A stretch of DNA of 6,854 bases. It comes from Ignavibacteriaceae bacterium. GTDB taxonomy: Bacteria > Bacteroidota > Ignavibacteria > Ignavibacteriales > Ignavibacteriaceae. The notes beneath the pieces are model-generated. The model ran no database searches. It was not told where the DNA came from and saw only the letters and a program-made list of their open reading frames with translations. This document shows positions 1-5,778 of the stretch, piece by piece. Positions within the stretch are counted from its first letter, which is position 1, and each line of letters starts with the position of its first letter. The stretch is taken from contig JACAFA010000220.1 of NCBI GenBank assembly GCA_013388525.1, forward strand, positions 1 to 6,854. Direction: 5' to 3'. The translations under genes were made by a program, and so were the position numbers.

Positions 1-1
1 A

Positions 2-1027
2 TTTGACGGAAAAATTTTTAGCATAGGAGGCTTTAATAACGGTACTCAAACACCAACAGATGAGATGTATGAGTTTAACTTAAAGAATTTTAGCTGGTCT
101 TCCGGCGCAGTCTTCCCTAAAAAAATATTTTACAATCGTCTTGGTGTTCATGACTGGAACACTCTTTATTCCGCTGGCGGTTCCGATGAGACGAACACAT
201 TACTAAATAACGTTTATTTTCTTGAGAAGGGATCCAATACCTGGCAGGAAGCCACACCATTACCCGGAGATGGAAGAGCAGATGGTAGTTTTGCAATTCT
301 AAATAAGCGTGCCGTGTACATTGGCGGATTTACAAACAGCTTTGATTTTCCTGTTCAAGTTGATAGTGTATTTGTTGGAGTAATTGATCCGACCAACCCA
401 GCCAACATAACCTGGGAAACGAGATCTAATTTTCCAGGCGGACCTCGTGCAAGGTTACGGGCTTTTCAATGGGGGCAAAATACACTTATGGTAGTTGGTG
501 GTGCCACCGGACAGGATTTTAGCGTCTTGTTTAATGATGTCTGGTTGTATAATGTTCTGGAAGATCAGTGGACTCAACTCGGTAATTTCCCGCTAAATAT
601 TTGCGCCTATTACGGTGGAACCGAAAGATTAACAGATAATATCTGGTCTGCAGTAATTACGGGAGGAGTAAAAACCGGTCCACTCATTTCAGATTTAACA
701 TATGCTATGTATGATACTCTTGCAACAGTTACTTCTGTTGAAACTATAGATAACTCAGTGCCTGAAAATTTTATTCTTTCACAAAACTATCCCAATCCAT
801 TTAATCCCAGCACAACAATAGAATTTGCCATTCCTGAGCAATCTTTTGTAAGGCTGGAAGTATTTAATACACTGGGTGAAAAGACAGCAACACTTGTATC
901 GGAGGAATTAAATACTGGTAGTTACAAGTATGATTGGGAGGCGGCAAATCTGCCAAGTGGAGTTTACTTATACAGGTTGCAGACTGCTGCATTTTCAACA
1001 AGTAAAAAGATGATTCTATTACGATAA
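2..1027 (+). CDS. Kelch-repeat propeller protein with T9SS sorting domain (5' partial)
   Basis: The reading frame is open from base 2, so the gene runs in from upstream; the ATG at base 65 is internal. The 21 codons before it contain a kelch core (KIFSIGG, then DEMYEFNL and a W). Counting from the codon at base 2, kelch double glycines are seen at residues 9-10, 59-60 (YSAGG), 108-109 (VYIGG), 166-167 (MVVGG) and 221-222 (VITGG). Most are followed by a V/Y..Y or F strand and a W, for example NDVWLYNVLEDQWTQL. This gives about five visible blades; a closed kelch propeller usually has six or seven, so one or two blades plus the signal peptide probably lie upstream. From residue 262 the last 80 residues are the T9SS type A sorting domain (NYPNPFNP to KKMILLR). 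The product is probably a surface or released binding protein; its ligand is unknown. It heads a likely operon, with the next start 33 bp downstream. Confidence 0.9.
   Translation, partial: FDGKIFSIGGFNNGTQTPTDEMYEFNLKNFSWSSGAVFPKKIFYNRLGVHDWNTLYSAGGSDETNTLLNNVYFLEKGSNTWQEATPLPGDGRADGSFAILNKRAVYIGGFTNSFDFPVQVDSVFVGVIDPTNPANITWETRSNFPGGPRARLRAFQWGQNTLMVVGGATGQDFSVLFNDVWLYNVLEDQWTQLGNFPLNICAYYGGTERLTDNIWSAVITGGVKTGPLISDLTYAMYDTLATVTSVETIDNSVPENFILSQNYPNPFNPSTTIEFAIPEQSFVRLEVFNTLGEKTATLVSEELNTGSYKYDWEAANLPSGVYLYRLQTAAFSTSKKMILLR
785..1024 (+). repeat. T9SS sorting-domain module, copy 1 (80 codons)
   Basis: This is the coding segment for the C-terminal sorting domain of the kelch protein, running from NYPNPFNP to ILLR. 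It has exactly the same length as copies 2 and 3 and is closest to copy 2. The final 26 residues of copies 1 and 2 are identical, but the DNA differs at about 11 of 78 positions, all synonymous. The module is a conserved targeting signal of the Por/T9SS pathway and is expected to be cleaved or processed after outer-membrane passage. Confidence 0.85.
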
Positions 1028-1060
1028 AAATAGTGCGTCAATTTTCTTAAGGGAATAAAA

Positions 1061-2773
1061 ATGAAAATTAACATTGCTTTAATTGTTTTCCTTTTTTCAG
1101 GTATCCTTGTTGCACAACAGCCCAATTTAGTTTGGACGGCGGTTTTTGACGGCCCTATGTCGGGAAACGGGGTTGATTTTTTTCAGGATATGGTTGTTGA
1201 CAACGATGGTAATTCTTATCTGATATGCGGAACAAAAGGACCTGCAAGTGTATATGATTTTAATATAACGACAGTCAAAATAAACCCTGATGGTGTTGTT
1301 CAGTGGTCTAATACTTATGACGGCGGGGGAACAAATTCAGGGGATTATCCAAGAGATATTCTTTTCGATCAAAACGGTTTTATTATTTCAATTGGTAAAC
1401 TAAGAGATAATGGGATAATTGTCATTAAGTATAATCTCGATGGACAGGTACAATGGACTTACATTTCTCCCAGCACAGATGATCAGGCATACTCTGCAAC
1501 AGTTGATAATGCAGGGAACATTTATATCGCAGGTATCAGCCGGCCTCTGCAAAATCAGTCACATCATGATGCTATGATTATTAAACTTAATAGCGATGGC
1601 AGCCAGGAATTCAGAAATTTTTATCGTTTTTATTTCAGCCCGGGCAATACTTACCGATCATATATAACTCAACTCATTTGGGATAATTTTAACGATCTTA
1701 TTGCTGTTGGGACTTTTGCCAGATCTGGCGGAAATCATTTCAGTAATTTTGTTGCGAAGTATAATTCTTCCGGATCCGAAATCTGGCGTACTTTGCTTGC
1801 TAACGATTCACTTTATTCACAGGCATCTTATTTAAATGCAAGCGTTTGTGTTGATGAGAATAACAATATCTATGCGGCCGGGTGTGGTGTGCACGGAGCT
1901 TATATAGACTATAGTAATTATTCTGTCTCGCAGATTAACAATTCAACAGGGCAAGTAAGCTGGTTTAATAAATTATATGCGGGCAATAATGGAAGCAACT
2001 ATGTAAAATCTATTCTGGTTGATAAAAACGGGTTGGTATACTTATCAGGAATTTCTCGTCTAATCGGACAAAATTGGGGTCAGGTTATTATCCAGTTCAA
2101 CTCAACAACAGGAGATACAATAAAGTCAAAATTTATATCAAACATTGGTTATGTCGCACTTAACCAAACACCGAATAGCTATTATACTTATAATGACATG
2201 ATAATTGATAACCAGAATAATATTTATTTCGCTTCCCCATTTTTTGAGTTGCAAAGACAGCTAAGAAAATTCAATCAAAACCTCGATACACTTTTTACCA
2301 TGGAAATCCCCGGTGCTTTTTTAGGAACCAATGCTAATTTTATCTGGATAGATCGTCATCAGACAACAATATTAAAAAATGAAGATGGCATAATTAATTT
2401 TGGGGCGAGCGGGATTAGCGCAGCACCAGCTGGAGATACTCTCGATTGTTTGGCTGCTAAATTAACTGAAAATACAAGTTCGGTTGTAAACACTTCATCA
2501 GAAAACATAATGAATTACAATTTGGAACAAAATTATCCAAATCCATTTAACCCAAGCACAACTATTCAGTTTTCAATTCCTGAACAATCATTTATAAAGC
2601 TTGAAGTATTCAATGCACTTGGTGAAAAGGTTTCAACACTTGTTTCAGAAAACTTGAACGCTGGCATTTACAAGTATGATTGGGATGCAGTAAATCTGCC
2701 AAGCGGAGTTTACTTATACAGGTTGCAAACAGCCGCTTTTTCAACAAGTAAAAAAATGATCCTCCTGCGCTAG
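1061..2773 (+). CDS. Secreted SBBP-like beta-propeller protein with T9SS sorting domain
   Basis: This 570-residue protein begins with a Sec signal peptide: K at position 3, a hydrophobic stretch at about 4-17, and likely cleavage near VAQ-Q at 17-20. The mature part is made of units with a D-x-x-G/N-N-x-Y hairpin, a small-residue strand ending in G, a V/I-I-K-x-N strand and a DG-x-V-Q-W strand. This resembles the SBBP/beta-propeller repeat family. Hairpins start near residues 47, 103, 149, 208, 265, 321 and 383, with a weaker eighth at about 441. The eighth lacks its own W strand. The N-terminal VWTAVFDG (24-31) looks like VQWSNTYDG of blade 1 and could close the ring, as in velcro-type propellers. 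Residues 491-570 are the T9SS sorting domain. The start is chosen because the signal peptide follows it directly; upstream there is only an A-rich stretch with GGGAA, no strong Shine-Dalgarno. It lies between two other T9SS cargo genes in a probable operon. The ligand is unknown. Confidence 0.9.
   Translation: MKINIALIVFLFSGILVAQQPNLVWTAVFDGPMSGNGVDFFQDMVVDNDGNSYLICGTKGPASVYDFNITTVKINPDGVVQWSNTYDGGGTNSGDYPRDILFDQNGFIISIGKLRDNGIIVIKYNLDGQVQWTYISPSTDDQAYSATVDNAGNIYIAGISRPLQNQSHHDAMIIKLNSDGSQEFRNFYRFYFSPGNTYRSYITQLIWDNFNDLIAVGTFARSGGNHFSNFVAKYNSSGSEIWRTLLANDSLYSQASYLNASVCVDENNNIYAAGCGVHGAYIDYSNYSVSQINNSTGQVSWFNKLYAGNNGSNYVKSILVDKNGLVYLSGISRLIGQNWGQVIIQFNSTTGDTIKSKFISNIGYVALNQTPNSYYTYNDMIIDNQNNIYFASPFFELQRQLRKFNQNLDTLFTMEIPGAFLGTNANFIWIDRHQTTILKNEDGIINFGASGISAAPAGDTLDCLAAKLTENTSSVVNTSSENIMNYNLEQNYPNPFNPSTTIQFSIPEQSFIKLEVFNALGEKVSTLVSENLNAGIYKYDWDAVNLPSGVYLYRLQTAAFSTSKKMILLR
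2531..2770 (+). repeat. T9SS sorting-domain module, copy 2 (80 codons)
   Basis: This codes for the last 80 residues of the SBBP-like protein. Its first half (EQNYPNPFNPSTTIQFSIPE) is identical in protein to copy 3, while its last 26 residues are identical to copy 1. It is therefore a mosaic-like intermediate between its two neighbours. Confidence 0.85.
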
Positions 2774-2813
2774 GGTGACAGAGGATAAATATTAATAAAA
2801 TAAAGGAATCAAA

Positions 2814-4175
2814 ATGTTTAAATATTTTTTCTTTCTAGTGATTGGATTATTTACCGCCCAAGCATTTTCACAAGGGTGGGTACAAACGTCAGCTACTCCG
2901 GTTGGTGGAGGAGTTACAGATTTGTTAGTTCGTAACAATGGAGATGTTCTCGCTACAGTTGGATCATTTAACTGGCCTTCTGTTGCGGGCGGTGTTAGAA
3001 AATCGACTGATGGTGGACAAACGTGGCAGAATGTTGCAAGCGCATTTAATGGGCGAACAATCGAAGAAGCTTTTGATGGGAACCTTTACGCAAGTATCTG
3101 GTTCTACCCGCAGAATGAAGGTCTGTATCGCTCAACCGATGGAGGTGGAAGCTGGGGGAGTCCAATTTACTCAGTTCCGTCGGGCAACAATATTTTTTCA
3201 ATAGCAGCGAAATCAGGCGCACCCAATTATTTATTATTTGTCGGAACGCGAAATGGAGTAATGCGATCAACTGATTCGGGCGCCTCGTTTCAAAGTGCGA
3301 ACAATGGAATACCTGCAAATTCGTGGGTAAGAGATTTGGAGATAGACTCGTCCGGAGTAATTGCTGCTGCAACAACAAACGGATTATTTACTTCAACAAA
3401 CAACGGGGATTTATGGGAACAAGCAACCGGAATTCCGGCATCAGATACAACAGTAACTTTATTGTTTGATTATCCGATTTCAGTGGAAGACGGTGGGAAT
3501 ACAAGACTATATACTGGTAGTGAGAACGGTTATATATACCAATCTTTTGCAGACAGTAAATATTTGCTCTGTACTTTATTGGCAATTTTCGGAGATGGAG
3601 AAGTTGCATCAATATTTGGTGCGTATCTGCTGATAGAAAGTAAAAAGCTTAATGCTGTTGCTGTTTATCCTGCAGGAGGCGATGTTGGAGGTGTTTATGT
3701 TACCAACGATACAAGGGCGGGATTCGTCAAAGAAAACAATGGACTGCCATCGAATCCGAAAGTTTCCGCCTTATCAGGTAGAGTTGTTCAAACACGTGTT
3801 AGTGAAGAAGTTGAAATGTATGCCGGGCTTTATGAAAATACCAGCACAGGAGCCAAAGTTTATAAACGAAATTTTGTTGTTGGTGTAGAAAGCATAACAT
3901 CAGAAATTCCAAATGACTATCAACTTGAACAAAACTATCCCAACCCATTTAACCCAAGCACAACAATTCAGTTTTCAATCCCGGAACAATCTTTCATAAC
4001 ACTTGAAATTTTCAATGCACTTGGAGAGAAAGTATCCTCGCTTGTTTCTGAAGAATTGAATGCCGGAACCTACAAGTATGAATGGAAAGCGGGCAATCTG
4101 TCAAGCGGTGTTTACTATTATAAATTAATTGCGAATGATTTCTCGCAGACCAAAAAACTTATTTTACTTAGGTAA
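2814..4175 (+). CDS. Secreted BNR/Asp-box propeller protein with T9SS sorting domain
   Basis: This 453-residue protein has a signal peptide: the hydrophobic run FKYFFFLVIGLFTA, with cleavage probably near AQA at 15-17 or just after. BNR/Asp-box motifs of the form S/T-T-D-x-G-x-x-W/F follow: KSTDGGQTWQ (63-72), RSTDGGGSW (106-114), RSTDSGASF (151-159) and TSTNNGDLW (193-201). A degenerate unit lies around VYVTNDTRAGF (295-304). Linkers of the type ANNGIP and ENNGLP separate blades, as is usual in sortilin/sialidase-like propellers. Sialidase activity should not be assumed: no catalytic Arg triad or FRIP motif is visible. Residues about 236-278 depart from the blade pattern. Residues 374-453 are the T9SS sorting domain. 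AAGGA, 6 nt before the ATG, is a modest Shine-Dalgarno site, and the signal peptide fixes the start. It is the last gene of the three-gene unit and is followed by a terminator. Confidence 0.9.
   Translation: MFKYFFFLVIGLFTAQAFSQGWVQTSATPVGGGVTDLLVRNNGDVLATVGSFNWPSVAGGVRKSTDGGQTWQNVASAFNGRTIEEAFDGNLYASIWFYPQNEGLYRSTDGGGSWGSPIYSVPSGNNIFSIAAKSGAPNYLLFVGTRNGVMRSTDSGASFQSANNGIPANSWVRDLEIDSSGVIAAATTNGLFTSTNNGDLWEQATGIPASDTTVTLLFDYPISVEDGGNTRLYTGSENGYIYQSFADSKYLLCTLLAIFGDGEVASIFGAYLLIESKKLNAVAVYPAGGDVGGVYVTNDTRAGFVKENNGLPSNPKVSALSGRVVQTRVSEEVEMYAGLYENTSTGAKVYKRNFVVGVESITSEIPNDYQLEQNYPNPFNPSTTIQFSIPEQSFITLEIFNALGEKVSSLVSEELNAGTYKYEWKAGNLSSGVYYYKLIANDFSQTKKLILLR
3933..4172 (+). repeat. T9SS sorting-domain module, copy 3 (80 codons)
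   Basis: This codes for the last 80 residues of the BNR-type protein. It matches copy 2 closely through SEELNAG, then diverges in the final strands (GVYYYKLIANDFSQTKKLILLR-like end). It aligns without gaps to copies 1 and 2. Apart from two insertions, it also aligns without gaps to copy 4 on the other strand. Confidence 0.85.
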
Positions 4176-4192
4176 ATATTTTTAGGAGGCTT

Positions 4193-4230
4193 AATCCCCG
4201 TGTTCTGCAATAGTGGATGCGGGGATTTTT
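4193..4230 (+). terminator. Rho-independent terminator of the three-gene plus-strand unit
   Basis: The arms AATCCCCG (4193-4200) and CGGGGATT (4220-4227) form a perfect 8-bp stem with a 19-nt loop. The T-run TTTTT at 4226-4230 comes directly after, followed by TATTTT. It begins 17 bp after the stop codon of the BNR-type gene. Read from the minus strand, the same hairpin is followed by AAGCCTCC rather than a T-run, so it should mainly stop plus-strand transcription. The T-run reaches the stop codon of the convergent minus-strand gene. Confidence 0.8.
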
Positions 4231-5561
4231 TATTTTAAAAGAATCATCTTTTTTGTTTGGATTAGTTCTTGTCCCGAATTTATTTCGGGACCTGTTACTC
4301 TAAGCTGATAAAAGTAAACTCCAGAACTCAGATTCCGGACGAGCCGGAATGACGATTCGGAAGAAGTGTTGAATTCAACTTCATATTCACCGGCAGGAAG
4401 TTCTTCGTTAACCAGAGTTGCAATTTCATTCCCCAGAACATCATAAACATTAAGACATACATTGCCGCCTACTGGTAACTGATAACTGATCACGGTACTC
4501 GGATTAAACGGGTTCGGGTAATTTTGATATAAAATAAATTCTGCAGGTTGAGAAATATCTTCTTTAACTCCAACGAGGGTTGGATCAAGTTTTAAAATCA
4601 CCCCATTCTCTCCAACTGCATATCCGGTTCTCGAATCAGTAAACTGAAGATTATAAATAACGCAACTGTCAGGCGTTTCAAATTCTTCCCACGTTTGTCC
4701 TCTGTTGGTAGTAAGTAAAAATTTATATCCCGAAGCTGACCAGCCTTCATTATAAGTTCTGAAATCGATTCTGAATGATAAACCAAAAAATGGAAGGTCC
4801 TGATAAACCCAGCTTATTCCGGCGTTGGTTGTTCTTAAATCAGCAATAGGAAACAAACCTTCGGGATCACCGGAAAGAGTAATTGCATTTAATGAGTCTA
4901 AAATGAAAAGATCAAATATTTCATCTGCGCTGATACCCTGTGCACTCCAATTTAAACCGGAGTTTGTAGTACGCCAAACAACACCGGCAACATCAATCCT
5001 CCCGCCGCAGGCATATCCGAATTGGTGATTTAAAAAATTAAATTTATAAACCGGAAAACCTGAAACCATATTTGAATCGATATCAGTTTTCATCCAGCTA
5101 TTTCCGCCATCGGAAGTTCGCGCAATATACGAACCACCGGCAAATCCATTCAGTGAATCAAAAAAGAAAACAGTTCTGATCAACGCAGAAGTATCGGGAA
5201 AGTTTTGTGATGTCCACTCCTCGCCGCCGTTTGTAGTTTTTAAGATTACTGAGTTGAAAGGGAAAACATCTTTAATAGTTAAAGCCCAACCGGTATTTTT
5301 ATCAGCAAAAAAGATATCAAGTATAAAAGTCTGAACTGTGCTGTTCTGAACTTCCCAGTTCTTACCTCCATCTGTTGTTCTGATAATCGTTCCGCTATCA
5401 CCTGCAGCCCAGCCCGTGAGACTATCAACAAAACATAAATATCTTAATGTAACATTAACCGGTGATTGAAGTTTATACCAGGGCTGTGTTTGTGCTGATG
5501 TTAAATAAAAATAATTCATCAGAACAAAAAGGAACAATACGCTGTAAATTATTTTAATCAT
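4230..5561 (-). CDS. Secreted YCF48/PSII_BNR-like seven-bladed propeller with T9SS sorting domain
   Basis: This 443-residue protein has a signal peptide at 1-23, with cleavage probably after LTSA. Seven blade units follow with the pattern F-x-D-x-x-x-G-W/Y/F-A-x-G ... T-T-D/N-x-G-x-x-W. They start near residues 44 (FVDSLTGWAAG), 85 (FADKNTGWA), 134 (FDSLNGFAGG), 176 (FLNHQFGYACGG), 220 (ILDSLNA), 267 (FRTYNEGWSASG) and 307 (FTDSRTGYAVG). The seventh lacks its final W strand, and the N-terminal PWYKLQSP (27-34) resembles that strand (NWEVQNS at 68-74), which suggests ring closure between the two ends. The family resembles HCF136/YCF48 photosystem II assembly factors, but here it is a generic exported propeller. 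Residues 347-443 are a T9SS sorting domain of 97 residues instead of 80, enlarged at 401-409 and about 424-431, where DNA palindromes sit. The region before the start is AT-rich with no clear Shine-Dalgarno. It is transcribed on its own, convergent with the operon. Confidence 0.9.
   Translation of the reverse strand: MIKIIYSVLFLFVLMNYFYLTSAQTQPWYKLQSPVNVTLRYLCFVDSLTGWAAGDSGTIIRTTDGGKNWEVQNSTVQTFILDIFFADKNTGWALTIKDVFPFNSVILKTTNGGEEWTSQNFPDTSALIRTVFFFDSLNGFAGGSYIARTSDGGNSWMKTDIDSNMVSGFPVYKFNFLNHQFGYACGGRIDVAGVVWRTTNSGLNWSAQGISADEIFDLFILDSLNAITLSGDPEGLFPIADLRTTNAGISWVYQDLPFFGLSFRIDFRTYNEGWSASGYKFLLTTNRGQTWEEFETPDSCVIYNLQFTDSRTGYAVGENGVILKLDPTLVGVKEDISQPAEFILYQNYPNPFNPSTVISYQLPVGGNVCLNVYDVLGNEIATLVNEELPAGEYEVEFNTSSESSFRLVRNLSSGVYFYQLRVTGPEINSGQELIQTKKMILLK
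4271..4291. repeat. Palindromic element GTCCCGAA-N5-TTCGGGAC inside a coding region
   Basis: The perfect 8-bp arms GTCCCGAA (4271-4278) and TTCGGGAC (4284-4291) flank the loop TTTAT. In the minus-strand gene this is read as GPEINSGQ (residues 424-431), and it coincides with an 8-codon insertion relative to the other three sorting domains. From general knowledge, TCCCGAA/TTCGGGA hairpins are the kind of short dispersed palindrome found repeatedly in many bacterial genomes. Its copy number in this genome cannot be seen from one window. Confidence 0.7.
4332..4350. repeat. Palindromic element ATTCCGG-N5-CCGGAAT inside a coding region
   Basis: The perfect 7-bp arms ATTCCGG (4332-4338) and CCGGAAT (4344-4350) flank the loop ACGAG. 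It is followed by GACG, so the plus strand reads as a GGAATGACG-type end typical of dispersed small palindromes. In the minus-strand gene it is read as SFRLVRN (404-410) and overlaps a 9-codon insertion (4335-4361) in the sorting domain. A partial tandem similarity, GACGAGCCGGAAT (4338-4350) against GACGATTCGGAAG (4351-4363), adjoins it. Confidence 0.7.
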
Positions 5562-5607
5562 TATTTAAAAAAGTATGAGCTTTTAATTTCTAATGTAAAA
5601 CTTAGTC

Positions 5608-5633
5608 AGAATATCTGAAAGAAGATATGTTCT
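5608..5633. repeat. Imperfect inverted repeat in the divergent intergenic region
   Basis: AGAATATCT (5608-5616) pairs with AGATATgTTCT (5623-5633) with one bulged G and a 6-nt loop. It lies 47 bp before the start of the YCF48-like gene, on the 5' side of that gene, so it could be a leader hairpin or an operator. The surrounding AT-rich sequence makes a chance origin possible. The rest of 5562-5778 shows no promoter that fits the Bacteroidota TTTG/TAnnTTTG pattern at proper spacing and no convincing small gene. Confidence 0.3.
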
Positions 5634-5768
5634 TTTATTTACTTCTTTGTTCTGAAAAAGATAACAACATGGATAAGTTTTGGAATATTGAATGAAAAAG
5701 TTCCTGTTGCAAATGAATAATATTTTATGAATTTTCACCACATTAAATTTTATCACTCAAAATGTTTC

Positions 5769-5773
5769 AGGAG
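5769..5773 (+). promoter_or_regulatory. Ribosome binding site AGGAG of the helical exported protein
   Basis: AGGAG ends 5 nt before the ATG at 5779. It is the only strong Shine-Dalgarno-like site in front of a gene in this window; the other starts have A-rich or weak sites. It supports the chosen start. Confidence 0.7.
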
Positions 5774-5778
5774 CCCCT

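Larger units (their letters stand above)
4233..4523 (-). repeat. T9SS sorting-domain module, copy 4 (97 codons, with two insertions)
   Basis: This is the sorting domain of the YCF48-like protein. From NYPNPFNP it aligns gap-free with copy 3 for 54 residues. It then has 9 extra residues (SESSFRLVR), 11 matching residues (NLSSGVYFYQL), 8 extra residues (around GPEINSGQ), and ends with IQTKKMILLK. The total of 17 extra codons (51 bp) accounts exactly for the length difference. Confidence 0.85.

Noticed and set aside
65..67. ATG at 65 as the start of the kelch gene
   Set aside because: The same frame is open to the window edge and codes for a normal kelch core before it, and there is no signal peptide after it, so this methionine is internal.
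3046..3378. Minus-strand open frame of about 110 codons opposite the BNR-type gene
   Set aside because: It lies entirely inside a well-supported gene, has no ribosome site or recognisable domain, and its composition is that of an antisense shadow.
3427..3438. Perfect 12-bp palindrome CCGGAATTCCGG in the BNR-type gene
   Set aside because: It codes for TGIP, part of the usual NNGIP-like blade linker. It has no loop and no insertion relative to other blades, so it is likely chance.
2814..4175. Sialidase activity for the BNR/Asp-box protein
   Set aside because: Asp boxes are structural and occur in many propellers; no FRIP motif or catalytic arginine set is visible.
4182..4192. AGGAGG-like sequence after the BNR-type gene, as a start signal of a further gene
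   Set aside because: No start codon with an open frame follows at a useful distance; a terminator hairpin comes directly after.
4368..4379. Perfect 12-bp palindrome GTTGAATTCAAC close to the inserted hairpins
   Set aside because: It codes for VEFN at a position that aligns without a gap to the other sorting domains, so it is explained by the coding sequence.
5646..5682. TTTG (5646-5649) and TAAGTTTTG (5674-5682) as a Bacteroidota-type promoter for the helical protein
   Set aside because: The spacer is 24 nt, too long for the usual 19-20, and the -7 element is imperfect.
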